From assembly GCA_026710795.1 (NCBI GenBank), contig JAPOQK010000053.1, positions 1 to 42,416 on the forward strand: 42,416 nt of DNA, written 5' to 3'. This DNA is from Candidatus Poribacteria bacterium. GTDB taxonomy: Bacteria; Poribacteria; WGA-4E; WGA-3G. The position numbers were made by a program, and so were the translations under genes. Position 1 is the first letter of the stretch. Each line of letters starts with the position of its first letter. Shown here piece by piece: positions 17,627 to 27,823 of this stretch. Under the pieces are notes generated by a model that was given only the letters and a program-made list of their open reading frames with translations, was not told the origin of the DNA and did not search any database.

Positions 17627-19750
17627 TTAGAAACTGTGCCGACCAGTTGCAGTGTTCTGTGCTTTATCGGTCACCCGAATTGTAATACTATGTGCACCTT
17701 CGGGTAGTTTGTCAGTTTCTAAAAGTAGTGTTTCCTCTTTTGAATCAAAGATACCATCATCAGGGAAGATGACTTTCCACTGTTCGTCGTTGTCAATCTT
17801 ATAGACTGCCTTCTGAACAGAATTCATCATATCCGAGACATCACAAGTAATCTTGAAGGTGCCGTTGCCGTTCGGCTCTGCCTTAATTTCACCGACATTG
17901 GGGTCGGTATTATCAATAGAGAACGGTGCGCTTTCTTTTTCAGCCGATTTTGCCCATCCTACGGGGTTACTTAGTTTATCGGTAGCGACTACTTTGACCT
18001 CGTATTCTCCATCGGCGATTGAGGTGATATCCCAATCATAACTGGGACTTGACAGTTCCTTTTTGAGAAGTTGCCAATTCTCTTCACCAACGGCTCTGTA
18101 GTGAACAGTATACTGTAATGTATCCTTATTAGCATCTTCAACTTTCCACTCAATTTTCCATTTTTTGGGAGAAGCAGCTGTGGATGAACTTCTGCTTGAG
18201 CTGCTTGATGAAGGCGGACCACCTGAAGTACGAGAACGTGCAGAACTACTACTGCCAGAACCGACACTGATGCTGGTGAACCTTGGTTGAACATTTGTCT
18301 GTGCAGATGCAAGGACAACTTTTTTCAGTATTGGTGATTTTCCTGGATCAGTGGTAGTGAACTTTGCACGCCATTGAATGTACTGTCCATCAGCATTCGG
18401 AATTTGCGAACCTTCTGGTGTGGTGAGTTCCTCGGACCATTTATTCCAAGTATCATCAGGCTTACGAGTGTTCCCTGTGCGCGTTGCAAAAGTGATAGAT
18501 GTGCCTTCTTTTACTTCTGCTTCCCACGTGAGTTTCCCCCAACGTGACAAACTTTGTGCATCGTGGACAGAGGATTCAATCGTCCCTTCTTCAACATAGG
18601 TTGAAGTCAGCGCGAAAAGTTTACCGGGATTTCCAGCAGCAAGGATGGTTTTCATATCATCCGAGTTTTTGGTTTTCAGTATCCCAACGATGTCCTTAGA
18701 CGAACATTTTCCAATAGCCTCAAAATGACCTTTTTTTGTGTCTACGCGATACAGTTTACCATCACTACCAGTACCGACTAATAGTTGATTACCTTCCTCC
18801 AAAACAATGGAAGAGATTAGCGGTTCTGGTGAACTCCACACTAATGCAACTGTTCCATCTTGGTGAAGTTTATATATAAATGACTTGTTTTCTTTTGGCG
18901 GACCACTACCGGGTGCTTGTGGAGCAGGCACAGATGGCCCTCTGCTGGGACGTGTGCTTGTGCTTCTACTACTTCTATCTTGAGGGACAGATGTAATCAA
19001 CGAGGCATACACGTTCCCTTCGCTATCCATGACAAGATTACGGACATCTTTTTCTTTGGCTTGGTATACCACGTTTGCAGTGCCATCACCACTGATTTTG
19101 TAGATAATCCCGTTTCCGCTACTTCCTACGTAAAATCCTCCATCATCAGTTGCGACTAAAGACACGAGATTTTTTTCTTCTGCATCAAAAAGAACTGAGG
19201 ATTCTCCATCAGGTGTAATTTTGTAGACTTTACCCTCGTCTCCAGTTACCGCAAATAGGTTTCCGTCATCGTCAAGATGCATTGCCCACACGTATTTGTC
19301 ACCTTCGCTTAGGATTGTTGTTGGCGGTGTAGATGCATCAGTAATTTTATAGATCAAGCCATCTGGACCTGTTCCAGCATATAGGTTACCATCTGCATCA
19401 ATAGCAAGACTATATATCTGTACTTCTGGTGAATCGTAATAGAGATCCATCGTTTTACCATCAGCACTAATTTTATAAATTTTGCCATCGTTTCCTGTTC
19501 CGGCAAAGATATTACCTTCAGAGTCCTCAGCCAGTGCCCAGACTTGTGCCTCATCAACCTTTGAGAACCCGTCTATTTTCATAGATAGACTGGCATCTCC
19601 CCGGCTTGAGACTGAGATATTCTTGATTTTACCTGCTTCAAAATCTGTTCTCTGTTGTTGTTCCCATAATGACGTAGTCACAGCGGAAGCAAGGCTTGCG
19701 TGAATTAAGACAATTGCCATCAGGCTCCAAAGGCGAAAAAAACGGCGCAT
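17627..19750 (-). CDS. Secreted beta-propeller protein with C-terminal Ig-like region
   Basis: The 707-aa protein has a signal peptide (about 1-23, ending LASA). From about residue 65 to 345 there are at least six repeats of roughly 40 residues, each with a form like GNxxAGTGxDGxIYKI, typical of SMP-30/NHL or two-component-regulator-like propeller blades. Ser/Thr/Pro-rich stretches interrupt the propeller near 245-275 and again near 500-530. The C-terminal 170 residues read like one or two Ig/fibronectin-type domains (SYDWDITSIADGEYEVKV; LPEGAHSITIRVTDKAQN). It is probably an extracellular or periplasmic binding or scaffold protein. AGGAGG precedes the ATG. It lies 59 bases after the S55-like gene, and a terminator follows. 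Confidence 0.8.
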   Translation of the reverse strand: MRRFFRLWSLMAIVLIHASLASAVTTSLWEQQQRTDFEAGKIKNISVSSRGDASLSMKIDGFSKVDEAQVWALAEDSEGNIFAGTGNDGKIYKISADGKTMDLYYDSPEVQIYSLAIDADGNLYAGTGPDGLIYKITDASTPPTTILSEGDKYVWAMHLDDDGNLFAVTGDEGKVYKITPDGESSVLFDAEEKNLVSLVATDDGGFYVGSSGNGIIYKISGDGTANVVYQAKEKDVRNLVMDSEGNVYASLITSVPQDRSSRSTSTRPSRGPSVPAPQAPGSGPPKENKSFIYKLHQDGTVALVWSSPEPLISSIVLEEGNQLLVGTGSDGKLYRVDTKKGHFEAIGKCSSKDIVGILKTKNSDDMKTILAAGNPGKLFALTSTYVEEGTIESSVHDAQSLSRWGKLTWEAEVKEGTSITFATRTGNTRKPDDTWNKWSEELTTPEGSQIPNADGQYIQWRAKFTTTDPGKSPILKKVVLASAQTNVQPRFTSISVGSGSSSSARSRTSGGPPSSSSSSRSSSTAASPKKWKIEWKVEDANKDTLQYTVHYRAVGEENWQLLKKELSSPSYDWDITSIADGEYEVKVVATDKLSNPVGWAKSAEKESAPFSIDNTDPNVGEIKAEPNGNGTFKITCDVSDMMNSVQKAVYKIDNDEQWKVIFPDDGIFDSKEETLLLETDKLPEGAHSITIRVTDKAQNTATGRHSF

Positions 19751-19809
19751 AAAACATTTCCTCCTGTTATAATTGCGCTAAAACAATACGATAAAATGTG
19801 TAAAAAGGT

Positions 19810-21699
19810 TTATTGTGCATTTCTATTAACGGCTACCTGCATTGTTGCACTGCCAGTAATGATGTAATCAGTTTCAATTCTATCTGCATGTATCGCTGTG
19901 CTGAATGTGTAACCACTTTCTCCGATTCGCATAGCCGTATTCATAACAGACATGTATGAGAGAGGCAGATTAGGAAATTCCTCACCTTGAACGGTTAAAC
20001 CGGTTTGTGGCGCGGAAATTTCAAGAATGAGATTTGTGTTAGGTTCACCGTCTCGCATTAATTTTACCAACTGATTGATATTTTTCGGACGGAAACTACC
20101 CGGTGCTCGCGACCGTTTCCACGATTGATATGAACTGGCATTCATTGCGCGTAGCAAGACAATCCCTTCAGGTGTATCTTTTGGAATTGTGATTGTAGCT
20201 GTCATAGTTTCGGTTTGCTCAAGGTAGGGTCGCACTGTAAGGATTAATTTTATTTCATCACCGGGACGATATGAAAGTTTATCCAAACGCGCCGTTAGAA
20301 TCTGTGCGGTTTTCCGCTTATCCTCAACTTTTATATCAAGGTCGATAGATTCAATTCTGACTTTTGCAAAAGGATTTATTAATAGATCCAACATTGGGAA
20401 CTGAATCGTCCGAGAAACATTCCCTCCAGGAGATCCACTTGAAGAAAATATGTTATCAGTAACAATTTTACGATTATCTAATTCTGGATGGGGTTCAAGT
20501 GTAATTACTGTCTTTACATTCACTGTGTTGTCATTAAATGAGAATTCCTTAGCACTAACTAAACCTGAAATACCTGCTGATGCATAAATTGCTGTGAATG
20601 TTTTATCTCGAGCTGCTTCATAAGACAATTTATGAATTTTCTTATCAGATGTTTGCAGTTTTGCGGTCACAGGAATATAGTGATGCGAATCTGGTAGTTC
20701 CTCAATTAATCCGGCGATTGCTGGGACACGATCTTGTACCAAAGTGCCAATCGGTTGCGTTGGGGATGCAACTTTGGAAGATCGTGTACGACTTGGATGT
20801 ATAAAGTGAACATATCCACCGGACAAAGGTAGGTTGACATTCCCTTCACCGAAGGCTGAGTGTCCATAGGCAAGTAATTCTTTTTTCTGTTCATCAATGT
20901 ACGTAATCGTTCCAAAACCAAAACCTGTAACATCTCCACGCATTACCTCTGTGCCTATTATCTGTCCTCGTTCTACCGGAGATTCCTTAACTGGACCTCC
21001 TCCTCCAACTGCTTGGACAGGTACCATATTCCCTCTGTTAAAGAAAGGCTTAAGAAGGTGCATTGTCGTTGGATCAAGTTTTGGAAGTGCGACTGGAATC
21101 GCTAATTGTGATGAATATTCTTGTATATCCAGAGTATTATTTGATGGTTGGTTTCTATTCTCATAAGGGTTTCGGTAAAGAACACTGTCCCCCTCAGGAA
21201 TAAGTGTCGGTACCATATTCAACCCTTCCGAAACATATTCTGAACCGAGGTCTAAGAATTGTCCGCGAGCATAAGTTTGGTTAGGTTTCATGCCGCGTTG
21301 TGCGACATTCACCATTAATTCAATAGGTGTTATCCCAAAGAGATTTGACCGTTCGCGTTGATTGAAGTAACCAAGCGAGATAGCACCCATAAGTCTGTTA
21401 TTAATGTAAACAGGACTGCCGCTCATTCCGCCTGCGACACCTGTCCGTTTAAAGTTCTCACTGGTACCTTCTGCCCATACCACATGCCAACCCGGACTAT
21501 AATTATATTCAATACTGACAACTTCAAACTCAAATGCCTCTGCGTTTGTACCGAAAAATACAGTGTACCCTGTACCCTGCATACCATCTTTTACTTCAGA
21601 TAACGGCATAAATTTATCGGCATCCCATTCAATTTGTGCGTGAGCATGGAGTATTGTCATACAGAATACCATCAACGCACAAAGCAAAAACTTTTTCAC
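19810..21699 (-). CDS. Exported SpoIVB/S55-like serine peptidase-domain protein
   Basis: The 629-aa protein has a signal peptide (about 1-21, ending HAHA). The region from MPLSEVKDGMQGTGYTVFFG through GVAGGMSGSPVY (87-98) is the SpoIVB/S55-like signature, with Ser94 as candidate nucleophile, and FGITPIELM follows. GFGTITYIDEQ and LAYGHSAFG (277-284) form the second conserved block and give a candidate His280. Family relatives often read GHP here, whereas this one has GHS. The rest (about 400-629) is beta-rich without a recognised motif. The start is GTG at 21699, set by AGGAGG nine bases upstream. It likely works in the periplasm or outside the cell; whether it cleaves peptides is unproven. 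Confidence 0.78.
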   Translation of the reverse strand: MKKFLLCALMVFCMTILHAHAQIEWDADKFMPLSEVKDGMQGTGYTVFFGTNAEAFEFEVVSIEYNYSPGWHVVWAEGTSENFKRTGVAGGMSGSPVYINNRLMGAISLGYFNQRERSNLFGITPIELMVNVAQRGMKPNQTYARGQFLDLGSEYVSEGLNMVPTLIPEGDSVLYRNPYENRNQPSNNTLDIQEYSSQLAIPVALPKLDPTTMHLLKPFFNRGNMVPVQAVGGGGPVKESPVERGQIIGTEVMRGDVTGFGFGTITYIDEQKKELLAYGHSAFGEGNVNLPLSGGYVHFIHPSRTRSSKVASPTQPIGTLVQDRVPAIAGLIEELPDSHHYIPVTAKLQTSDKKIHKLSYEAARDKTFTAIYASAGISGLVSAKEFSFNDNTVNVKTVITLEPHPELDNRKIVTDNIFSSSGSPGGNVSRTIQFPMLDLLINPFAKVRIESIDLDIKVEDKRKTAQILTARLDKLSYRPGDEIKLILTVRPYLEQTETMTATITIPKDTPEGIVLLRAMNASSYQSWKRSRAPGSFRPKNINQLVKLMRDGEPNTNLILEISAPQTGLTVQGEEFPNLPLSYMSVMNTAMRIGESGYTFSTAIHADRIETDYIITGSATMQVAVNRNAQ

Positions 21700-21964
21700 T
21701 ACTTAACTCCTCCTGATTTGTCGAAAATTGTTTCGTGAATGACAAGTGTAAAGATATTTTATCTGATAACTAAGGCAACTCACGTAAGTGAATATATTAC
21801 TATTGTGTTGTCATACCACTATGTTGAATGTTCCAAAATCAGTTTAATTTGTAATGGATTTATAATACCATATCAATCTGAAACTGTCAAACAAAAAGAG
21901 TACTTTTGTTGCCTTTTATAGTAGATTTTACAATTACTTGGACTGTTTTAGTCCGTGGGTCTAA

Positions 21965-22024
21965 GTGTGTAATATCTAATTATTTTCAGAATTCAACACA
22001 AACAGATTGATGGTCGGGAATCGG
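21965..22024 (-). repeat. 60-base dispersed module, copy 1
   Basis: Read on the minus strand, this segment matches 42001-42060 with about seven differences. It includes TCAATCTG, TGAATTCTGAAAAT and ATTAGATATTACA. Here it is joined to the truncated end of repeat copy B, whereas at 42001-42060 it abuts the other end of copy C. Confidence 0.7.
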
Positions 22025-22042
22025 AATATTCCTCCTTAAAAG

Positions 22043-22058
22043 GTTACCGTACGGTAAC
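22043..22058. promoter_or_regulatory. Perfect palindrome GTTACCGTACGGTAAC (operator-like)
   Basis: This 16-base perfect palindrome lies five bases upstream of the TTGACA of the embedded promoter. Copies A and C keep it with one base changed. A further GGTAAC lies in the promoter spacer and another at 22167-22172, so it resembles a repressor-binding array. Confidence 0.5.
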
Positions 22059-22063
22059 TTATT

Positions 22064-22091
22064 TTGACATAACGGTAACTTTTGGTAGAAT
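22064..22091 (+). promoter_or_regulatory. Conserved promoter inside repeat copy B
   Basis: TTGACA (22064-22069), 16 bases and TAGAAT (22086-22091) preceded by TGG form an extended -10 sigma70-like promoter identical in layout to those in copies A and C. It points into the repeat mosaic and, distantly, toward glpK. Confidence 0.5.
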
Positions 22092-22212
22092 TGGTCTAAT
22101 GTTAGTTTCCGTCTGGGTTTGTGGGTTATTTTCATCGGTTTTTTGTGGTTGAAAAAAAATAATTTTGGTAACTTTTTTATGTGCTGGGTTATGGTCGGTT
22201 TTTTGGCTATTT

Positions 22213-22245
22213 GTCGGAGGTCGCTACGCTCGCTCCGACCTACGA
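22213..22245 (-). repeat. REP-like hairpin with GTAG head (GTCGGAG type)
   Basis: On the minus strand GTAG is followed by a 7-bp stem GTCGGAG/CTCCGAC around a 13-base loop rich in AGCG. A related but decayed element begins at 40719. Confidence 0.6.
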
Positions 22246-22469
22246 ATACGGTTATGTTGGGTTTGTGGGTTGTTTTGTTTTTCATAGTGGTAGTATTATA
22301 ACACGTGGTTGGGTGGGTTGGAAGGGGGATATGGGGTCGGAACAATATGTTTCATGTATGTTTCATGTATGTTTCGGATTATTGGTTTATTTTTTAGTTT
22401 TTAGTTGTCGGAATTGCGGGATTGTCAGAATCACTGAAGGCACAGAGGACGCAGAAGTAAGAGGTAATT

Positions 22470-22512
22470 GTCTGAACCAGGATTTTCAGGATTATAGGAT
22501 TTTCAGGATAAG
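22470..22512 (+). repeat. CTGAACCAGGATTT dispersed repeat, long copy
   Basis: TCTGAACCAGG is followed by three phased GGATT units (TTTTCAGGATT, ATAGGATT, TTCAGGAT). Flanking strings at about 22425-22460 and 22518-22560 (GTCAGAATC..CTGA.GGCACAGA) look like other members of the same widely scattered repeat class. Confidence 0.65.
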
Positions 22513-22613
22513 AGGGGATTGTCAGAATCGCTGATGGCACAGATGACACGGAAGAACACTGAAAAGAGGGGTTTTCAGTGTTCCGGGCATTCTGTGCATT
22601 CTGACAAAAACGG

Positions 22614-22686
22614 ATACACCTGTCGCCCCGCTGGGCTTGTTCACTCTATGTATTGGGTTGCTATACACCTGTCGCCCCGCTGGGGC
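22614..22686 (+). repeat. Direct repeat ATACACCTGTCGCCCCGCTG, two copies
   Basis: Copies at 22614-22635 and 22663-22685 are 49 bases apart and each ends in a small GC-rich hairpin (GCCCC/GGGGC in the second). The GC content is far above that of the surroundings. Confidence 0.65.
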
Positions 22687-22736
22687 TGAACGGCACAATC
22701 TATAGTGAACATTAAAAATAATAATATAAAGTCCAT

Positions 22737-22800
22737 GTAGGAGCGATATCCGAATCGCGACTTAACTGAGTGATAGTCGGGAATCGGAGTTCCCTCCTAC
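22737..22800. repeat. Inverted pair of REP-like hairpins with GTAG heads
   Basis: Arms 22737-22761 (+) and 22776-22800 (-) match at 20 of 25 positions. Each arm starts GTAGGAG and holds its own 5-bp stem: GCGAT/ATCGC in the left arm and GGGAA/TTCCC in the right arm, with loops ATCCGA and CTCCGA. The stem differences are paired changes that keep the helix. A third member lies at 41989-42013. Confidence 0.7.
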
Positions 22801-22966
22801 ATATCAAAATGTCCCATTAATTCAAAAGTTTACTATAATTATCAAACTCACGTTATTGTAGGTAGCAACTTGGGTTATTTACTATGTATCAATTTAAACA
22901 ATTCTGATATGTGTTTTTTGTAGACCTCCAACAATCTGTTTCTATGTAAACCAGAATGGATTTCAC

Positions 22967-22996
22967 TTGACTTAAGGTGTTTCTATCAGATAAAAT
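22967..22996 (+). promoter_or_regulatory. Promoter of the glpK operon
   Basis: TTGACT (22967-22972), an 18-base spacer and TAAAAT (22991-22996) form a good sigma70 promoter. Transcription would start near 23003, about 24 bases before the glpK ATG. Confidence 0.6.
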
Positions 22997-23026
22997 TGAG
23001 GAAATCTAAGATATACGGAATCCCTA

Positions 23027-24523
23027 ATGTTAAGTCCACTCTATATCCTCTCTATTGATCAAGGGACAACCGGTACCATGGTACTCCTTGTGGATATGCA
23101 TGGTAACATCGTAACCCACTCCTATAAAGAATTTTCGCAACATTATCCGGAACCAGGATGGGTAGAACATGATCCCGAAGAGATTTGGAATACGACCCAT
23201 AATGCCATAGTTGAGGTATTAGACAAGTTTGAGAAAAGCAGCATTGCCGCAATTGGGATTACTAACCAACGTGAAACCACTGTCGTGTGGGATCGAGAAA
23301 CAGGTGAACCAATTTATCCTGCGATTGTGTGGCAATGTCGACGCACAGCAGATCGATGTGTCTACCTAAACAAAAGAGATTACATCGTAACAGCGGTGAA
23401 AACAAAAACAGGGTTACTGATTGATCCGTATTTCTCAGCAACAAAGATAGCGTGGATTCTAAACAATGTACAAGGTGCCCGAGATAGGGCAAAACGTGGT
23501 GAACTCGCTTTTGGGACAATTGATACTTGGCTTCTCTGGAAGTTGACAAATGGCACTGTTCATAAAACTGATTATACAAATGCGTCAAGAACACTTCTGT
23601 TTAACATTGATACGTTTTCGTGGGATGAAAGCCTATTAGACATCTTTGATGTTCCGAAGACTGTACTACCTGAAGTCTGTCCATCCGCAAGTCTTTTTGG
23701 ACAAGCGGAGATCCCAATTTTAGATGGAATTCCAATAACTGGTATTGCTGGGGACCAACAATCTGCCTTGTTCGGTCAGCTCTGCTGGGAACCTGGAATG
23801 GCGAAGAATACATACGGAACTGGATGTTTTCTCATGCTAAATACCGGTTCAGTTAGAGTGAATTCTGAATCTGGTCTATTGACGACACTGGCGTGCAGTC
23901 TGAATGATGAACCGGTCTATGCATTGGAAGGTAGTGTGTTTATCGCAGGTGCAGCAGTACAATGGCTTAGAGACGGATTACAAATAGTAGATTCTGCTGA
24001 TGAAACGGAGTTATTTGCCAACCGTGTAAAAGATACAGCGGGGGTTGTCGTTGTGCCAGCATTTACCGGTCTGGGTGCGCCTCACTGGAATTTTGATGCC
24101 AGAGGTGCGATCTTTGGATTAACTTTAGGCACAAACCGAGAACATATTGTCCGTGCTACATTGGAGTCAATAGCTTATCAAACGGCGGATGTATTAGCTG
24201 CGATGAAGTCAGACACAGATCAACCTTTGATAGAGTTACGTGTGGATGGTGGTGCTGTTGCCAACAATTATTTGATGCAGTTTCAATCGGATATATTGGG
24301 AATAGTCGTGGAAAGACCTATGCAGATTGAGACAACAGGTCTCGGTGCCGCATATCTTGCTGGCATTACTGCTGAGGTGTGGGAAGATGTTAATGAACTA
24401 AAAATACATCGAGAGGTAGACCGTGTTTTTACGCCACAGATGGCAGCATTCCTACGCGAAGTGCGACTTAAACAATGGAGAGATGCTGTTAAAAGGTTAA
24501 ACTGGGATGCTGATGGAGTATAA
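23027..24523 (+). CDS. glpK: Glycerol kinase (GlpK)
   Basis: This FGGY-family kinase phosphorylates glycerol to glycerol 3-phosphate in the cytoplasm. The 498-aa length is standard. Visible motifs are SIDQGTTGT (9-17), the glycerol-site region [11 protein letters not shown] and TNQRET, the IVWQCRRT block, the central [13 protein letters not shown] and KNTYGTGCF motifs, and the C-terminal [21 protein letters not shown] with GAAYLAG. No glycerol facilitator or glycerol-3-phosphate dehydrogenase gene is adjacent. Instead, a sensor kinase gene begins two bases after the stop codon, so glycerol phosphorylation and the two-component system are co-expressed. Confidence 0.95.
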   Translation: MLSPLYILSIDQGTTGTMVLLVDMHGNIVTHSYKEFSQHYPEPGWVEHDPEEIWNTTHNAIVEVLDKFEKSSIAAIGITNQRETTVVWDRETGEPIYPAIVWQCRRTADRCVYLNKRDYIVTAVKTKTGLLIDPYFSATKIAWILNNVQGARDRAKRGELAFGTIDTWLLWKLTNGTVHKTDYTNASRTLLFNIDTFSWDESLLDIFDVPKTVLPEVCPSASLFGQAEIPILDGIPITGIAGDQQSALFGQLCWEPGMAKNTYGTGCFLMLNTGSVRVNSESGLLTTLACSLNDEPVYALEGSVFIAGAAVQWLRDGLQIVDSADETELFANRVKDTAGVVVVPAFTGLGAPHWNFDARGAIFGLTLGTNREHIVRATLESIAYQTADVLAAMKSDTDQPLIELRVDGGAVANNYLMQFQSDILGIVVERPMQIETTGLGAAYLAGITAEVWEDVNELKIHREVDRVFTPQMAAFLREVRLKQWRDAVKRLNWDADGV

Positions 24524-24525
24524 TT

Positions 24526-26343
24526 ATGCGTCTACAGTGGAAGTACTCTTTGATTATCAACTTGACAGTAATTATGGTTCTTGTCGCATTCTACTTTTTT
24601 GATAGTATTCGTATGCGGAAGGAGATGAGTGCACTTCATGCGTTAGGTGCAGAACAAGGCACAACCCTGAAGATAATTGCTGAGAACACAATCTTAAATG
24701 CAGTTGTTGGGGAACTTACTACATCACAAGCATTCAATGCCCAACGGCTGGATCAGATTATTGCTAATCTTAAAAGAGAACACCAAGATATGAAAAATGT
24801 GAATAACGTACAAGTCACTTTAGGGGATACTCACGTCCGTTCCAGTTTGCTTGCACAGAATAATCCAGCCAATTTTAATTTAGACAAGAACGAAATAAAT
24901 GAGATTGAAACAAAGGGAGCAATAATTGATACGATTACTGAACAGAGTGCAACATCAATTATCATAAAATATACCGTACAGCCAAAACGTTTAGAATTTA
25001 CACAGTTGCAATCACAAACTTCATTAGACGCAGCTGATATTCCAGATGAGTTCTGGCGAATGTTTTTGTCAACAGACTTTGATTTACCGGTATCAACAAC
25101 AATTACTGTTGAGGATAAACGAACTGAATACAATTACCAAACTGCCCTGAACCAAGGGAAGTTTCCTTTTGGATTGTGGCGGATGTTGATAGCAAACCAA
25201 ATCTATCTGTCACCAGATGCAATAGTCAAATTAGACGAAGAAAATAACCGATGGCAAATTACAGATTTAGACAGTGGACATAATTATAATTTGTGGCAGG
25301 ACGAAAACGCATTCTGGATACATATTGCAAGTGCAGATACCGGTTATATCAGAGTGCTTTTTGCTGTGCCGTATATTGCGAAATCTATTCGTTCATCGCT
25401 ATTAATGCATGCTATTTTCATCGTAATTGTCGGGGTTTTGCTTGTTGTGCTAATCGATTTGATGACGAACAACATGATTTTGAAACCTCTGGCACGGATG
25501 ACGGAGATTATTCAAAATGCGGAAACTGGTAATTTTTCATCCTATCTACATAAGACTTATGCATCTGATGAGATCAGCAAAGCCACTCGGAATTTAGTGC
25601 GGATGTTTCTTCAATTAAAAACATCACACTCAAGAAAAATAGATGCCTTGGGACAATTCGCTGCAGGTATCGCTCACGAAATACGTAATCCACTAAATTC
25701 CATTGGAATGACAGCACAACATCTAAAAACGATATTCTCACAGCCTGATGTCAGCCCTAAAGATATAGATGAAGCGATAGAATTATTAGATATTGTTGAT
25801 GAAAAGATTGAAGACTTAAAACAGACATCGGAACAATTCTTGACGCTCAATCGCCCACGAAAACTTGACTTAACAACGGTTAATCTCAACGAACTCTTGG
25901 ATTCTGTCTTATCGGAATTCGTCCTAATTGCGGAAGAGGCAAACGTCCAAATAAATAAATCTTATTATACCGAACTCCCCGATTTACAGTTAGATGAAAT
26001 GCTGATGCGTCAGACTATTTTCAACATTGTACAAAACAGTATACAAGCAATGCCCAAAGGTGGGAGTGTCTACATAACGACAACCGTTGAGAAAATAGGA
26101 AATATGCCTTACATTCTGCTTGAAATTAGGGATACTGGTATCGGTATTCCAGAGGAGAATCAAGAACTGATTTACGATGCCTATTTCACAACCAAGGAGT
26201 CTGATGGTGGTGTCGGTCTTGGTCTTGCCATCTCACATCAGGCTATTACAGCACATCAAGGTAGGGTTGAGGTAAAAAGCAAAGTCGGCATGGGTACAGC
26301 GTTTAACATAACACTCCCGGTAAACACCTCTGAGAACAAGTAA
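24526..26343 (+). CDS. Membrane sensor histidine kinase with HAMP domain
   Basis: The 605-aa protein has TM1 (about 9-26), an extracytoplasmic sensor region (about 27-288), TM2 (about 289-312) and a HAMP domain (about 313-365). The HisKA H-box is FAAGIAHEIRNPLN (phospho-acceptor His384), and the ATPase domain has N-box NIVQNSIQAMPKGG, G1 DTGIGIP and G2 GVGLGLAISH. The sensor region contains a WQI-D-Y module (about 213-270), preceded by a partial copy (about 174-207), that resembles repeats in the exported protein at 35494-36600. It resembles NtrB/AtoS-type kinases and should phosphorylate the regulator 18 bases downstream. The signal is unknown. Confidence 0.9.
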   Translation: MRLQWKYSLIINLTVIMVLVAFYFFDSIRMRKEMSALHALGAEQGTTLKIIAENTILNAVVGELTTSQAFNAQRLDQIIANLKREHQDMKNVNNVQVTLGDTHVRSSLLAQNNPANFNLDKNEINEIETKGAIIDTITEQSATSIIIKYTVQPKRLEFTQLQSQTSLDAADIPDEFWRMFLSTDFDLPVSTTITVEDKRTEYNYQTALNQGKFPFGLWRMLIANQIYLSPDAIVKLDEENNRWQITDLDSGHNYNLWQDENAFWIHIASADTGYIRVLFAVPYIAKSIRSSLLMHAIFIVIVGVLLVVLIDLMTNNMILKPLARMTEIIQNAETGNFSSYLHKTYASDEISKATRNLVRMFLQLKTSHSRKIDALGQFAAGIAHEIRNPLNSIGMTAQHLKTIFSQPDVSPKDIDEAIELLDIVDEKIEDLKQTSEQFLTLNRPRKLDLTTVNLNELLDSVLSEFVLIAEEANVQINKSYYTELPDLQLDEMLMRQTIFNIVQNSIQAMPKGGSVYITTTVEKIGNMPYILLEIRDTGIGIPEENQELIYDAYFTTKESDGGVGLGLAISHQAITAHQGRVEVKSKVGMGTAFNITLPVNTSENK

Positions 26344-26361
26344 AATTTGGAGAAATTAGAA

Positions 26362-27759
26362 ATGCCATCAATATTAATTGTAGACGATGACCAAGCGCAA
26401 CTTACAATCCTTCAACGTATTTTACAACGTGATGGATATGATATCGAAACGGTCGAAGATAGTACAACTGCCCTCGACAAGATTAAGGAACAGATGTTTG
26501 ATGTGGTCATTAGTGATATGTGGATGTCTTCACGGTTTGAGGGGCGCGATCTTCTACGAGAGATAAAAAAAGTTGATCCAAGTTTACCAGTATTGATTAT
26601 CACTGCATTCGCTGAACTGAATGATGCTGTTAATCTTGTCGCAAATGAAGGTGCGTTTTACTATCTTGAAAAACCAATTCAGATTGATGTGCTTAAACGA
26701 GAGATTAATCGCGCATTGCAAGCACGCGGGGTTCTTACAGAAGGGCAACCAGAGACAGACACATCATCCCCAGAAGGTATACAAATTGAACATATCGTTG
26801 GTGAAAGCGATAAAATGCAACAACTCTTCAAAAATATATCCAGAGTTATTAACCGAGGGGTTCGACAGGTTCTTATCACAGGTGAGACGGGTAGCGGGAA
26901 AAGTCTTGTGGCACATGCGCTTCATGAATTTGGAAACCGTAAAGATCGTCCGTTTGTATCAATCAATTGTGGTGCAATCGCAGAGACCTTAATTGAAAGT
27001 GAACTGTTTGGACATGAAAAAGGGGCATTCACTGATGCAATCCAGCAGAAGAAAGGTATCTTTGAAATTGCCGATACAGGCACACTTTTCTTAGATGAAA
27101 TCGGTGACATCTCTGTTCAAATGCAGAGCACCTTACTACATGTATTGGAAAAACATGAGATACGCAGGATTGGTGGATCTGAAAATATTAAAGTAGATGT
27201 GTGTGTTATTGCAGCAACAAACAAGAATTTGGTTGAAGCAGTGAAAGATGGCACATTTCGTTCTGATCTATACTTCAGATTGAACGTTATTCCATTACAT
27301 CTCCCACCACTTCGTGAACGCGTTCAGGATATTCCGAAGCTTGTCACTTTCCTGATTCAAAAGTTCAGCGATGAATATGTAGACGCAGAACCTAAACAGG
27401 TTACACCTCGTGCGATGTCTGCACTGTGTCGATATAATTGGCCCGGCAATGTGCGTCAACTGGAAAACTATCTCCATCGTATTTATGTTTTAACAGAAAA
27501 CACTTCTATTGACTTAGACCAACTACCTCCGGAAATCTTGGATACATCTCTACCTTCTACGGAATTTGAAATTGACATCCCTGAGAGCGGTGTTTCCTTG
27601 GATGATATTATTAAGGAATATGTGAGTGCCGCCCTGACAAAAACAGGTGGTACACAAACTAAAGCAGCTGAACTATTGGGCATTTCACGCCGTCAATTGC
27701 AGCACCGAATGCAAAGTTATGGATTGCAAAGCCAAGATTTTAAAGACGATGATGTTTAG
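26362..27759 (+). CDS. NtrC-family sigma54-dependent response regulator
   Basis: I start at ATG 26362 (465 aa, MPSILIVDDDQAQL), set by GGAG nine bases upstream; an in-frame TTG at 26347 would include that site. Domains are a receiver (about 1-120; DDD acidic pocket and the phospho-Asp in VVISDMWMS), an AAA+ domain (about 140-370; Walker A GETGSGKS, Walker B LFLDEIGD) and a Fis-type helix-turn-helix (about 420-460; TKAAELLGISRRQLQHRM). The sigma54 contact loop reads GAFTDA instead of the usual GAFTGA. No transposed or damaged segment is seen. It is the cognate partner of the kinase upstream. I saw no clear -24/-12 promoter in the intergenic DNA, so its targets are probably elsewhere. Confidence 0.92.
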   Translation: MPSILIVDDDQAQLTILQRILQRDGYDIETVEDSTTALDKIKEQMFDVVISDMWMSSRFEGRDLLREIKKVDPSLPVLIITAFAELNDAVNLVANEGAFYYLEKPIQIDVLKREINRALQARGVLTEGQPETDTSSPEGIQIEHIVGESDKMQQLFKNISRVINRGVRQVLITGETGSGKSLVAHALHEFGNRKDRPFVSINCGAIAETLIESELFGHEKGAFTDAIQQKKGIFEIADTGTLFLDEIGDISVQMQSTLLHVLEKHEIRRIGGSENIKVDVCVIAATNKNLVEAVKDGTFRSDLYFRLNVIPLHLPPLRERVQDIPKLVTFLIQKFSDEYVDAEPKQVTPRAMSALCRYNWPGNVRQLENYLHRIYVLTENTSIDLDQLPPEILDTSLPSTEFEIDIPESGVSLDDIIKEYVSAALTKTGGTQTKAAELLGISRRQLQHRMQSYGLQSQDFKDDDV

Positions 27760-27823
27760 TAGATACACACTATTAGATTAATTTAGCTATTAATCCTGCA
27801 TAAAAAATTCTTTTAATTTTTTC

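Larger units (their letters stand above)
22020..22173 (-). repeat. Dispersed repeat, truncated copy B
   Basis: These 154 bases match copy A bases 1-154 on the opposite strand without length change. The similarity stops abruptly after TATTCCGAT, so the short ORF and hairpin end present in copies A and C are missing. The sequence beyond 22173 may be the part of the element that lies outside the window in the other two copies. Confidence 0.8.
21700..23026. other. 1.3 kb gene-free repeat mosaic
   Basis: This divergent gap between the S55-like gene and glpK carries no convincing gene. In order it holds an AT-rich leader region, the 60-base module at 21965-22024, truncated dispersed-repeat copy B (22020-22173), a GTAG hairpin (22213-22245), traces of cross-phylum repeats (about 22420-22580), two CGCCCCGCTGGG repeats, a pair of inverted REP-like hairpins (22737-22800) and the glpK promoter. 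ORFs that cross it are built of repeats and lack start signals. Confidence 0.75.
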